Positions 17,125 to 23,681 of a DNA stretch of 32,550 nucleotides are shown here, in pieces. A program made the position numbers and the translations under genes. The notes under the pieces are model-generated. The model had not been told where the DNA came from. It made no database searches and was given only the letters and a program-made list of their open reading frames with translations. Origin of the DNA: Micavibrio sp. TMED27 (GTDB lineage: Bacteria; Pseudomonadota; Alphaproteobacteria; Micavibrionales; Micavibrionaceae). The stretch is taken from contig NHCG01000006.1 in NCBI GenBank assembly GCA_002167715.1, positions 1 through 32,550 of the forward strand, in the 5' to 3' direction. Position 1 is the stretch's first letter. Every line of letters begins with the position of its first letter.

Positions 17125-18078
17125 TTACTTCACTTTCGCATTCATAAAGCTGCGCATTTTATTGATGATAAACGGCGCGTCTTCTTCAAGGGCGAAGTGA
17201 CCAGTATCAAGGATGTTATAGTCAATATCCTTCACATCGCGCTTATAAGCCTCTGCGCCTGGCTCTGGGAAGAACGCATCATTCTTGCCCCAAACAATCA
17301 GCATTGGTGGCTGGTTATCGCGCAAATATTGCTGCCATTCAGGATATTTTTTCACATTATTCTGATAATCATAAAACATATCAAGCTGCATCTGATGCTG
17401 GCCTTCTCTTGACAGCTTCATGAAATCAAGATTCCAGCTGTCAGGGTTAATGCCCTCTGGGTTGCGTGTGCCGTGCGTGTACTGCCACTTCATATCTTCA
17501 AGGCCAAAGCTTTGCGCGGCGATTTGTTTTCCCAATTCAGGATCTTTTGTATCCCAATAGGTGAAGATCGGTCCCCAGCCTTCTTTGGCAAGGCCTTCTT
17601 CATAAGCGTTTCCGTTCATCACAACAAAGCCTGCAACTTTTTCAGGATGTTTGGTCGCAATGCGGAAGCCAATCGGTGCGCCGTAATCTTGAATCATCAA
17701 CACATAGTTATTGAGGCCGCGTTGCGTTAAAAATTTGTCCATTGTTTCGGCTATGTTATCAAAAGTGTAAGTATACTCTTCGATAGATGGAAATGAGCTG
17801 TTGCCAAAGCCCGGATAGTCAGGAGCGATCAAGTAAAACTCATCGCCCAGCTCAGCTAAGACCTCGCGGTACATATGCGAAGATGTTGGAAAACCATGCA
17901 GCAAAACCAAAGCTGGTTTATCCGTTGCAGGGTTTCCCGCTTCGCGATAGAATATATCTAATCCATCGACTTTTTCCGTACCGTAACGCACTCTTTCGAG
18001 ATTTTCATTTGCATGTGCCATTGTATTTGCTCCTATTAAAATTAAAGTTGTTGTTAGAATTGCCGCTAAAAATTTCAT
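17125..18078 (-). CDS. Periplasmic alpha/beta hydrolase with Asp nucleophile (epoxide hydrolase/dehalogenase-like)
   Basis: A 317-residue protein with a Sec signal peptide (MKFLAAILTTTLILIGANTM, cleavage near AHA-NE). The core shows HGFP (61-64), the oxyanion motif. The nucleophile elbow is MIQDYGAPIG with Asp131 in place of Ser, the general acid is Asp267 in WGKNDAFFP, and the base is His294 in DTGHFALEED. An Asp nucleophile points to epoxide hydrolase or dehalogenase chemistry through an ester intermediate. The residue after the nucleophile is Tyr, not the halide-binding Trp of haloalkane dehalogenases, which favours an epoxide-hydrolase-like activity. It overlaps the MarR stop in ATGA. Confidence 0.88.
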   Translation of the reverse strand: MKFLAAILTTTLILIGANTMAHANENLERVRYGTEKVDGLDIFYREAGNPATDKPALVLLHGFPTSSHMYREVLAELGDEFYLIAPDYPGFGNSSFPSIEEYTYTFDNIAETMDKFLTQRGLNNYVLMIQDYGAPIGFRIATKHPEKVAGFVVMNGNAYEEGLAKEGWGPIFTYWDTKDPELGKQIAAQSFGLEDMKWQYTHGTRNPEGINPDSWNLDFMKLSREGQHQMQLDMFYDYQNNVKKYPEWQQYLRDNQPPMLIVWGKNDAFFPEPGAEAYKRDVKDIDYNILDTGHFALEEDAPFIINKMRSFMNAKVK

Positions 18079-18494
18079 TGGTAAGCCTCTTGTAAGGTTT
18101 GTTTTGCAGCACGTAGCCCAGTGACAAAATTGCTAAAACTTCGCTTGCCAAATGTGGACTGCATATCGGCGTAAAGTCTGCCCATACGTTTATAAATTTG
18201 TTGTGAAAGAGCCTGCCCTTCAGGCGTGATTGTGTATCGCGCACCTTTACCAATTCCATTTTTTTCAATCAGCTTTTTATTCGCCAAGGCATCAATAAAG
18301 CGCGTGATTGTGGAAGCATCCAGCTCCATAATCTCGCTTAAAGCCTTTTGTGAAGCATCCGGGTTCTCGGTTAGAGCCGCCAGCACATAACCATGTGAAG
18401 GCGCAAGGCCCAGCACCGCAAATTCATCATTCCAGATCTTTGTAATCTGCCGCGACAGCGTTGCTAAATTAAAATAGATGCAATCATCAAACAT
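18075..18494 (-). CDS. MarR family transcriptional regulator
   Basis: A 139-residue winged-helix regulator. The helix-turn-helix is SQKALSEIMELDASTITRFI, followed by the wing GKGARYTITPEGQ, and dimerisation helices lie at both ends. MarR proteins usually repress their own operon and release DNA when a phenolic or other small ligand binds. It is the first gene of the operon with the hydrolase and NTF2 proteins. A 14-bp palindrome lies immediately upstream next to a promoter, consistent with autoregulation. Confidence 0.92.
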   Translation of the reverse strand: MFDDCIYFNLATLSRQITKIWNDEFAVLGLAPSHGYVLAALTENPDASQKALSEIMELDASTITRFIDALANKKLIEKNGIGKGARYTITPEGQALSQQIYKRMGRLYADMQSTFGKRSFSNFVTGLRAAKQTLQEAYQ

Positions 18495-18522
18495 TGTTTA
18501 CCTCATTATTCCTCAATAATTA

Positions 18523-18566
18523 TGTATGTACATACAACTATATATGATTATTACTCGATACGTCAA
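18523..18566 (-). promoter_or_regulatory. MarR operon promoter and palindromic operator
   Basis: On the minus strand TTGACG (18566-18561), a 16-base spacer and TATATA (18544-18539) form a strong promoter. Just downstream the perfect palindrome TGTATGTACATACA (18523-18536) covers the likely transcription start. A MarR dimer bound there would block the promoter. The rest of 18495-18832 holds no convincing gene. Confidence 0.65.
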
Positions 18567-18832
18567 CCAAAAAAGTTTCAATTAGAGCTTTTGAAGAGTA
18601 TTAAACAACTGCAAGCATCGCAAAATGCTTCGGACAAACTGGCAATGCCGCACGGAAAGAAGATTACAATGCCCCGGGCTAAGCTTCTTTTCACGAAAGA
18701 CAAAAATTTAGGTGCTCAATAGAGCAAAAAAATTATAGAGAAATTTTTTAATCTCTTTATTAGCTTGCTATAGTCCAGAGCCTATGGCGTTCATGGGTAA
18801 ATCACAGCATCCAAAAATATTCTTTATTCTCC

Positions 18833-18915
18833 ATCGTCGTTTTTGAAAGAGAACGCATACCAGTATTAGTGAGAGGGTCGAATTGTCCCTTATTACTAAA
18901 ACAAGGAGATAAAAT
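18833..18915 (+). promoter_or_regulatory. Early-gene leader, copy 1
   Basis: ATCGTCGTTTTTGAA (18833-18847), then ATACCAG and TATTAG, recall the better conserved leaders at 20014 and 23371. TTAGT and ACTAA plus AGGG/CCCT allow a weaker hairpin. The ribosome binding site AAGGAG is six bases before the ATG at 18916 and is outside the hairpin. The match is looser than between copies 2 and 3. Confidence 0.45.
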
Positions 18916-19467
18916 ATGCATCAAGCTAAACTGGAAAATACATACCGCACGCCATTACAAAGATGGGTCGAAACGCTCAACGTTTTTGATAACGACATCG
19001 AGCAGCTGGAGAAAGAAGACGACACATTGTTTTTGATAAAGCAATATGCACGATTGCAGCTTTCGTCAACCAAACAATTACGGACGGATTACAAACAGCA
19101 TTTGAAAACCAAATGTCCGATAGACCTCTTAAGAAATGAAATTATCTTGAGTATTATGAAGAAAATACAGGATGATTTATCAGAGACCTTAAATCCTGAC
19201 TTATTGCCAGCGGATGCTAACCCGATAGATTTTAACGAAGAAGTGCTTGGCAAGGCAACACGCGGCTCAATAACAAGGCTTGTTGATGGAACGGTTTTAG
19301 AGCGCACATACAACGGAAAAACATATGCCGTGTATTATCGCAATGGCCATTACGAATATAATCAGCAACGTTTCGACAGCCTGACAGAAGTTGCGCGAGA
19401 TATTACAGGCACATTATGTTCTGGCCCCACATTTTTTAGTCGAAAAGTTAAAATGTACATTTTGTAA
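18916..19467 (+). CDS. DUF2924-like protein with diverged C-terminus
   Basis: A 183-residue protein. Residues about 100-170 (GSITRLVDGTVLERTYNGKT, YEYNQQRFDSLTEVARDITGT) match the C-terminal half of the intact DUF2924 protein at 20294, which has YEYQGTKYKSLSGAAFAITG. The usual ending WNGxxFFGL is replaced by CSGPTFFSRKVKMYIL. The N-terminal half is unlike the other copy. It may be a repurposed or decaying paralogue of the recombinase-associated DUF2924 family. It has a strong ribosome binding site, its own leader and its own terminator, so it is probably expressed. The function of DUF2924 is not known. Confidence 0.75.
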   Translation: MHQAKLENTYRTPLQRWVETLNVFDNDIEQLEKEDDTLFLIKQYARLQLSSTKQLRTDYKQHLKTKCPIDLLRNEIILSIMKKIQDDLSETLNPDLLPADANPIDFNEEVLGKATRGSITRLVDGTVLERTYNGKTYAVYYRNGHYEYNQQRFDSLTEVARDITGTLCSGPTFFSRKVKMYIL

Positions 19468-19502
19468 AAAGACAGGTAAGTTTATTTTGTCTTGAAGATG
19501 AG

Positions 19503-19530
19503 AGAGTCTCCATTGCGAGGCTCTTTTTTT
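19503..19530 (+). terminator. Intrinsic terminator after the first DUF2924-like gene
   Basis: AGAGTCTC (19503-19510) pairs with GAGGCTCT (19517-19524) with one G-U pair and a six-base loop, followed by a T run. It lies 35 nt after the stop. Confidence 0.8.
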
Positions 19531-19718
19531 ATGCTCCCTCAAAATATATACAGTTCACGTGCATAAAGAAAATTGGCTTTTATTTACGTGCCGACCTGAC
19601 CTATACACAATAAATTGGGATTCGAACTGGCGTATAGGTAAAACTCTCTATATCGATAGACCATAAATTTTCTCTATTCTAAACCAATATGTTACGTTAT
19701 ATTTGAGAAGTTAGAAAC

Positions 19719-19775
19719 GTGGATTCGAATCCACCACCATTTAATTTAACAAACGCCCTTTATGGGTGTTTTTTT
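19719..19775 (+). other. tRNA-3'-end-like palindrome plus terminator; possible attachment site
   Basis: GTGGATTCGAATCCAC (19719-19734) is a perfect 16-bp palindrome that looks like a tRNA T-arm, followed by CACCA. AAACGCCC/GGGTGTTT and a T run (19751-19775) then form an intrinsic terminator. No complete tRNA can be folded: the distance from TTCGAA to CCA is too short and no matching 5' half is present. It may be a remnant of a tRNA used for integration. The surrounding 19531-20013 contains no gene that I can support. Confidence 0.35.
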
Positions 19776-20013
19776 GTGCCTAAATCCCCCAGTGTTTAGG
19801 CGGTTTAGCACTATTCTTTGAGTACTGTTAGAGCGTAAAAATCATTAAATTTCCTCTCAATTCTCACATTCTCTCACGCTTTTGAGCACTAAACGATTTT
19901 TTCGTACTCAATATAACACCTTGTTTTATAACGATTTCTGAAAATCTAATTTCGCATCCTATAAATGGTTGGTTTCATACCGCTTTTCGAACTAATCAAA
20001 AAATTTTGTGATC

Positions 20014-20078
20014 TCGTCGTCGTTTTTCAAGCCAATCCTGTACCAGCCTTATTAGGAACAATTAATAAGGAGAAAATT
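20014..20078 (+). promoter_or_regulatory. Early-gene leader, copy 2, with hairpin over the ribosome binding site
   Basis: TCGTCGTCGTTTTTCAAGCC starts the leader at 20014, followed by CTGTACCAGCC. CCTTATTA (20047-20054) and TAATAAGG (20063-20070) form a perfect 8-bp stem. The right arm contains most of the TAAGGAG ribosome binding site of the gene at 20079. The layout is shared with the leader at 23371. Confidence 0.65.
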
Positions 20079-20264
20079 ATGCGTACAAGTACGAAAAACC
20101 CATCTGAAATGACAAGCAAAGAGCGCATGGCTGAAATCGCCAGCATTCTAGCCCGAGGTCTCTCCCGATTTAAAAATAACCAGCAAAAGCAACGTATTGA
20201 GAGAAGTTCCGCTGGACTTCACGCCTCTTCGAAGCATTCATGCGATGAGCAAAAAAGCTCTTAA
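20079..20264 (+). CDS. Small recombinase-cassette protein
   Basis: A 61-residue basic protein starting MRTSTKNPSEMTSKERMAEI. The ATG at 20079 is chosen because AAGGAG lies seven bases upstream; a longer frame from 19965 would translate the conserved leader. The core ERMAEIASILARGLSRFKNN resembles small proteins that I know to sit upstream of DUF2924 and the large serine recombinase in many alphaproteobacterial elements. No function is established. It is 29 nt upstream of DUF2924. Confidence 0.75.
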   Translation: MRTSTKNPSEMTSKERMAEIASILARGLSRFKNNQQKQRIERSSAGLHASSKHSCDEQKSS

Positions 20265-20293
20265 AAAGAACCGTTAAAAAAAGAGGATATGAG

Positions 20294-20758
20294 ATGGAAA
20301 TTAACATACTACAAGAATATACGAGCCTTGAGGAAATGAGCGTTAAAGAGCTTCTCAAAGAATGGCCACGCTATTTTGATACGCCACCAAAAACAAAATC
20401 GAATAAAAAATATCTGGTTAATGAGCTGATCTACCGTGTGCAAGAATTGGCTTATGGAGGCCTCACCAAAAAGACCATTGATCGGCTGGAGGCGCTGGCT
20501 GAAAGCAAATCCTTGAACGAACGAAAATACGACAACACACGACTTGCCATTGGCACGCATCTTATTCGCGAGGTCAAAGGCGTGGAGCATCACGTTACGG
20601 TTTTAGAAGATGGTTATGAGTACCAAGGAACAAAATATAAAAGCCTTTCTGGTGCGGCTTTTGCTATTACCGGAACGCGCTGGAACGGCAACGCCTTCTT
20701 TGGACTGCTTAAAAATAAAGCCACCCGCCCATATCATAAATCAAGGGGGCGCAAATAA
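20294..20758 (+). CDS. DUF2924 family protein
   Basis: A 154-residue basic protein with the family's N-terminal region (EEMSVKELLKEWPRYFDTPP, LVNELIYRVQELAYGG) and C-terminal hallmark SLSGAAFAITGTRWNGNAFF. It is nearly always found directly upstream of a large serine recombinase in alphaproteobacterial mobile elements, as here, where its stop overlaps the recombinase ATG (TAATG). A role as a DNA-binding directionality or loading factor is plausible but unproven. Confidence 0.92.
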   Translation: MEINILQEYTSLEEMSVKELLKEWPRYFDTPPKTKSNKKYLVNELIYRVQELAYGGLTKKTIDRLEALAESKSLNERKYDNTRLAIGTHLIREVKGVEHHVTVLEDGYEYQGTKYKSLSGAAFAITGTRWNGNAFFGLLKNKATRPYHKSRGRK

Positions 20759-22110
20759 TGGCAGAAAAGAAGATTTTACGTTGCGCTGTGTATACGCGTA
20801 AATCCACCGAAGAAGGTCTGGATATGGATTACAATACGCTGGATGCACAGCGCGAGGCAGGTGAAAAATACATCGAAGCCATGCGCCATGAAGGTTGGCG
20901 TATCATACCAGAGCAATATAACGACGGTGGTTTTTCGGGTGGAAATATGGAACGCCCAGCTTTAAAAAAATTGCTGCGAGATATCGAGGCAGGACGTATA
21001 GATATTGTAGTAGTTTACAAAATTGACCGCTTATCACGCTCGCTGGCAGATTTTGCGAAGATGGTGGAAGTATTTGATAAGCATGACACCAGCTTTGTGT
21101 CTGTGACCCAGCATTTTAACACCAAGGATTCCATGGGGAGATTAACGCTCAATATTTTGTTGAGCTTTGCCCAATTTGAACGCGAGGTCACAGGCGAGCG
21201 CATCCGCGATAAATTTGCAGCATCAAAGAAAAAAGGTATGTGGATGGGTGGGCCGCCACCGCTAGGCTATGATGTGATTGAGCGCAAATTGCTCACGAAC
21301 CCCGCTGAAGCAAAACAAGTTAAGCATATTTATGAGCGGTTTATTGCGCTGGGATCTATCGCAATGCTGGCTAAGGAATTAAATAATCAAGGCTATCGCA
21401 CAAAATCATATGTAAGTCAGACAGGCAATAAGCAAGGCGGAAAAGTCTTTAGCTTGCAAGCTCTGCGCACCATTTTAAAGAACCGTCTATATCTTGCGGA
21501 AGTACATCACAAAGGAAAGCATTACCCTGGTCAGCATCAAGCTTTAATAGACCAGAATTTGTTTGACCAAGCGCAAGATATTTTTGCGGAAAATGCCGGT
21601 TCTAAACGCAAGCGAACCTATACAGCAAAATCAGATGCTCTACTTAAAGGCATTATTGTTTGCGGTGGTTGCGAAGGAGCGATGTCCCCCACTTATACAA
21701 AGAAGAAAAATAAACAATATCGTTATTATATCACCAACTCATACCGCCAACATACTTGTGGGGAATGCCCTGTTAGCAGAATTCCTGCAGGAGAGATTGA
21801 AGAATTAATCAAAAGCCAGCTCAAAGCTATTTTTGCCTCCCCCAAAATATTGGTCGAGGTTTGGCGGTCCATGCGCGAACACGATAAGAATTTTCAAGAA
21901 TATGAAATGCATGACGCTCTACAAAAACTTGGCTCATTTTGGGATCATCTTTTTCCAGCAGAGCAAAAACGTATTGCGCATTTGTTAATTGAGAGAGTGG
22001 TCGTGAAGTCGCAAGGTGTTGATATTGAATATCGCGCCAGCGGGTTAGAGAACATCATTCACGATCTACAACAAACCATCAATAAAAATATGAATGAAAG
22101 GAGCGCATAA
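20758..22110 (+). CDS. Large serine recombinase (integrase)
   Basis: A 450-residue serine recombinase. The catalytic domain has Ser16 in VYTRKSTEEG, the arginine motif KIDRLSRSLADF and FAQFEREVTGERIRDK. The recombinase domain follows (PPPLGYDV, then the helical ALRTILKNRLYLAEVHHKG) and a zinc-ribbon-like region with CGGCEG and CGECPVSR. The C-terminal part is short. It probably integrates and excises the element by att x att recombination. It is coupled to DUF2924 upstream and 1 nt apart from the next gene's start. Confidence 0.96.
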   Translation: MAEKKILRCAVYTRKSTEEGLDMDYNTLDAQREAGEKYIEAMRHEGWRIIPEQYNDGGFSGGNMERPALKKLLRDIEAGRIDIVVVYKIDRLSRSLADFAKMVEVFDKHDTSFVSVTQHFNTKDSMGRLTLNILLSFAQFEREVTGERIRDKFAASKKKGMWMGGPPPLGYDVIERKLLTNPAEAKQVKHIYERFIALGSIAMLAKELNNQGYRTKSYVSQTGNKQGGKVFSLQALRTILKNRLYLAEVHHKGKHYPGQHQALIDQNLFDQAQDIFAENAGSKRKRTYTAKSDALLKGIIVCGGCEGAMSPTYTKKKNKQYRYYITNSYRQHTCGECPVSRIPAGEIEELIKSQLKAIFASPKILVEVWRSMREHDKNFQEYEMHDALQKLGSFWDHLFPAEQKRIAHLLIERVVVKSQGVDIEYRASGLENIIHDLQQTINKNMNERSA

Positions 22111-22111
22111 T

Positions 22112-22516
22112 ATGGCTTTAAGCCAAGATAAGTCTGAGCAAAAAATTATTGTTCACGTGCCGATAAACTTAAGAAAATGGGGTGGAAAGAAAGTCGTAGT
22201 TGGTCCTGTTGGCCAAGATTTACAAAGATTGGATCGTCATATTCGTAAAGACGAAAAACTGCTCAAGGCGCTGGGGCGTGCTTATAGATGGCACAAATTA
22301 ATTGAAACTGGGCATTATAAAAACGCTCAAGCAATCAGCGATAATGAGAATATTAACCGATCATACGTGTTGCGCGTTATGCGCTTAATGCGTCTGTCTC
22401 CCAAGGTCATTCAATCTATTCTCGATGGAAATCAACCTGATGGATTTGGTTTGTCTTCAGTTGAAAAAAGCTTTCCTGCTCTATGGAGTGAGCAAGAACA
22501 ACTATTTGGTTTTTGA
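22112..22516 (+). CDS. Recombinase-linked HTH-like protein
   Basis: A 134-residue protein, MALSQDKSEQKIIV onward. The ATG at 22112 is used because AAGGAG lies nine bases upstream, inside the end of the recombinase. The middle contains a ParB/KorB-like helix-turn-helix pattern, AQAISDNENINRSYVLRVMR, followed by SPKVIQSILDGNQPDG. This family follows the serine recombinase in related elements. It may act with it in DNA binding; no biochemical role is known to me. Confidence 0.82.
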   Translation: MALSQDKSEQKIIVHVPINLRKWGGKKVVVGPVGQDLQRLDRHIRKDEKLLKALGRAYRWHKLIETGHYKNAQAISDNENINRSYVLRVMRLMRLSPKVIQSILDGNQPDGFGLSSVEKSFPALWSEQEQLFGF

Positions 22517-22547
22517 TAACCAAGTAAAGAATTACCCAAAACATCAT

Positions 22548-22574
22548 AGGAATGACGTTTTATATCATTCCTTT
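22548..22574 (+). terminator. Hairpin after the recombinase cassette
   Basis: AGGAATGA (22548-22555) pairs perfectly with TCATTCCT (22565-22572), with a nine-base loop and only a short T run. It probably ends the recombinase operon. No gene is seen from 22575 to 22716. Confidence 0.5.
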
Positions 22575-22716
22575 GTATGACCACTTTCCAGATGCCTAAA
22601 AAATATCATTCTAGCAACGGTTGTAGATGCCTGTTGGCTGGGGTTTTTGAGTACGTGCGTATTTGTGCATGCCAGTTTTGACCTGTAAGCGGCTGAAATA
22701 ATACTCAGATTTTGCA

Positions 22717-22764
22717 TTCTTTCCTCTGCGGAGACTTTTCTCCGCTGAACAAAAGAGGAAAGAA
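22717..22764 (+). promoter_or_regulatory. Long hairpin sequestering the ribosome binding site of the sigma-like gene
   Basis: TTCTTTCCTCT (22717-22727) pairs perfectly over 11 bp with AGAGGAAAGAA (22754-22764), which is the ribosome binding site. Stacked inside it, GCGGAGA (22728-22734) pairs with TCTCCGC (22739-22745) around a CTTT loop, leaving an eight-base bulge on the 3' side. Together 18 bp are paired and the structure ends two bases before the ATG at 22767. It should strongly inhibit translation until opened. Confidence 0.75.
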
Positions 22765-22766
22765 AA

Positions 22767-23339
22767 ATGTCGAACAATCGTTACGGCGGCGTAGATTCCT
22801 ACGCCGCTTTTTTTATTGGTTATAAAGCCAGAACACTTACAAAATCGCCGTTCTTTACGGCAGATGATTTTGAAGATCTGCAGCAAGAATTGATGCTGGC
22901 ATATCTTCATGCATGGCCCAGTTTCGATGAAAGCAAAGGTGATCGTCGAAGCTTTATTAAATCCGTGATTAACAACCATGCAATTAATCTCATTGCAGAG
23001 GCTGAAACTCAAAAACGCTGGACCGGTCAAAAGGAGCTGTCACTTTCCACAACTATGGGTGATGAAGAAAGTTCTATGGAGTTGCTGGATAGTATTGCCA
23101 GTGAACAAGCCCTCTGGGGAGATAGCTTTGCTTCAAATTCTTATCTGATGGCAGAGCATAATATGGATATGAGTAAGGTGCTTGCCGAGATGCCTGAAGA
23201 TATTCGTAGCACCTATGAGCTATTGAAGTATCAAAGCATCACTGAGGCATCTCATTCTACAGGAATTCCCCGCACGACGTTATCCAGCAGAGCAAAAAGA
23301 TTGCGCGAATATCTAGAAAAACTGGGGCTTAGAGAATGA
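22767..23339 (+). CDS. Sigma-70-like (ECF-type) RNA polymerase sigma factor
   Basis: A 190-residue protein. The segment DFEDLQQELMLAYLHAWPSF followed by SFIKSVINNHAINLI is a sigma region 2 pattern. After an acidic linker the C-terminal TEASHSTGIPRTTLSSRAKR is a region-4-like helix-turn-helix. The length is that of group 4 sigma factors. It could direct polymerase to element promoters, including the conserved leaders, but that target assignment is an inference. No anti-sigma partner is adjacent. Translation appears controlled by the hairpin at 22717. Confidence 0.8.
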   Translation: MSNNRYGGVDSYAAFFIGYKARTLTKSPFFTADDFEDLQQELMLAYLHAWPSFDESKGDRRSFIKSVINNHAINLIAEAETQKRWTGQKELSLSTTMGDEESSMELLDSIASEQALWGDSFASNSYLMAEHNMDMSKVLAEMPEDIRSTYELLKYQSITEASHSTGIPRTTLSSRAKRLREYLEKLGLRE

Positions 23340-23370
23340 TTTGAAAAATAATTGATTTTTTTTGCAGATG

Positions 23371-23442
23371 CCGTCGTCGTTTCTGAGGCCAAAACTGTAC
23401 CTGCTTATTAGGGACAACAAACTCTAATAAGGAAAAGGATAA
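23371..23442 (+). promoter_or_regulatory. Early-gene leader, copy 3, with hairpin over the ribosome binding site
   Basis: GTCGTCGTTTCTGAGGCC starts at about 23373, followed by CTGTACCTGC. CTTATTAG (23404-23411) and CTAATAAG (23424-23431) form a perfect 8-bp stem with a 12-base loop. The right arm abuts the GGAAAAGGA ribosome binding site. The order and wording parallel the leader at 20014. Confidence 0.65.
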
Positions 23443-23670
23443 ATGAACAAATCAATAGATGATCACATTGATGCTGGTGAGGCTGTTTTCAAGTGGGTGC
23501 AACATACGCCTGTAGGACAATTAAAAACGCTTGAGGATAGCAAACTATCTGAATTGCGAGAGGAGCTGATTAAAGAGGTCAGAAGTGTCGGTCGCGCCCT
23601 GCAATGGGTTGACGGCATTATTAAACTCAAAAACATTGAGCGTCATAAGACGAGCAATAAGAATGCATGA
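23443..23670 (+). CDS. Small hypothetical protein upstream of the primase-helicase
   Basis: A 75-residue helical, charged protein (LSELREELIKEVRSVGRALQ). No membrane segment, signal peptide or known motif is visible. The stop overlaps an ATG of the primase-helicase frame (ATGA at 23667). It is controlled by its own conserved leader, which suggests that the leader governs the whole replication module. Confidence 0.65.
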   Translation: MNKSIDDHIDAGEAVFKWVQHTPVGQLKTLEDSKLSELREELIKEVRSVGRALQWVDGIIKLKNIERHKTSNKNA

Positions 23671-23681
23671 GGGCATCATGC

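Noticed and set aside
18522-18722. Plus-strand frame over the MarR promoter region
   Set aside because: It starts inside the MarR promoter and operator, has no ribosome binding site and no recognisable protein pattern.
19719-19739. Complete tRNA gene
   Set aside because: The T-arm-like sequence has no matching acceptor or anticodon arms upstream and the spacing to CCA is too short.
19965-20078. N-terminal extension of the small cassette protein
   Set aside because: It would translate the conserved leader and hairpin; a strong ribosome binding site supports 20079.
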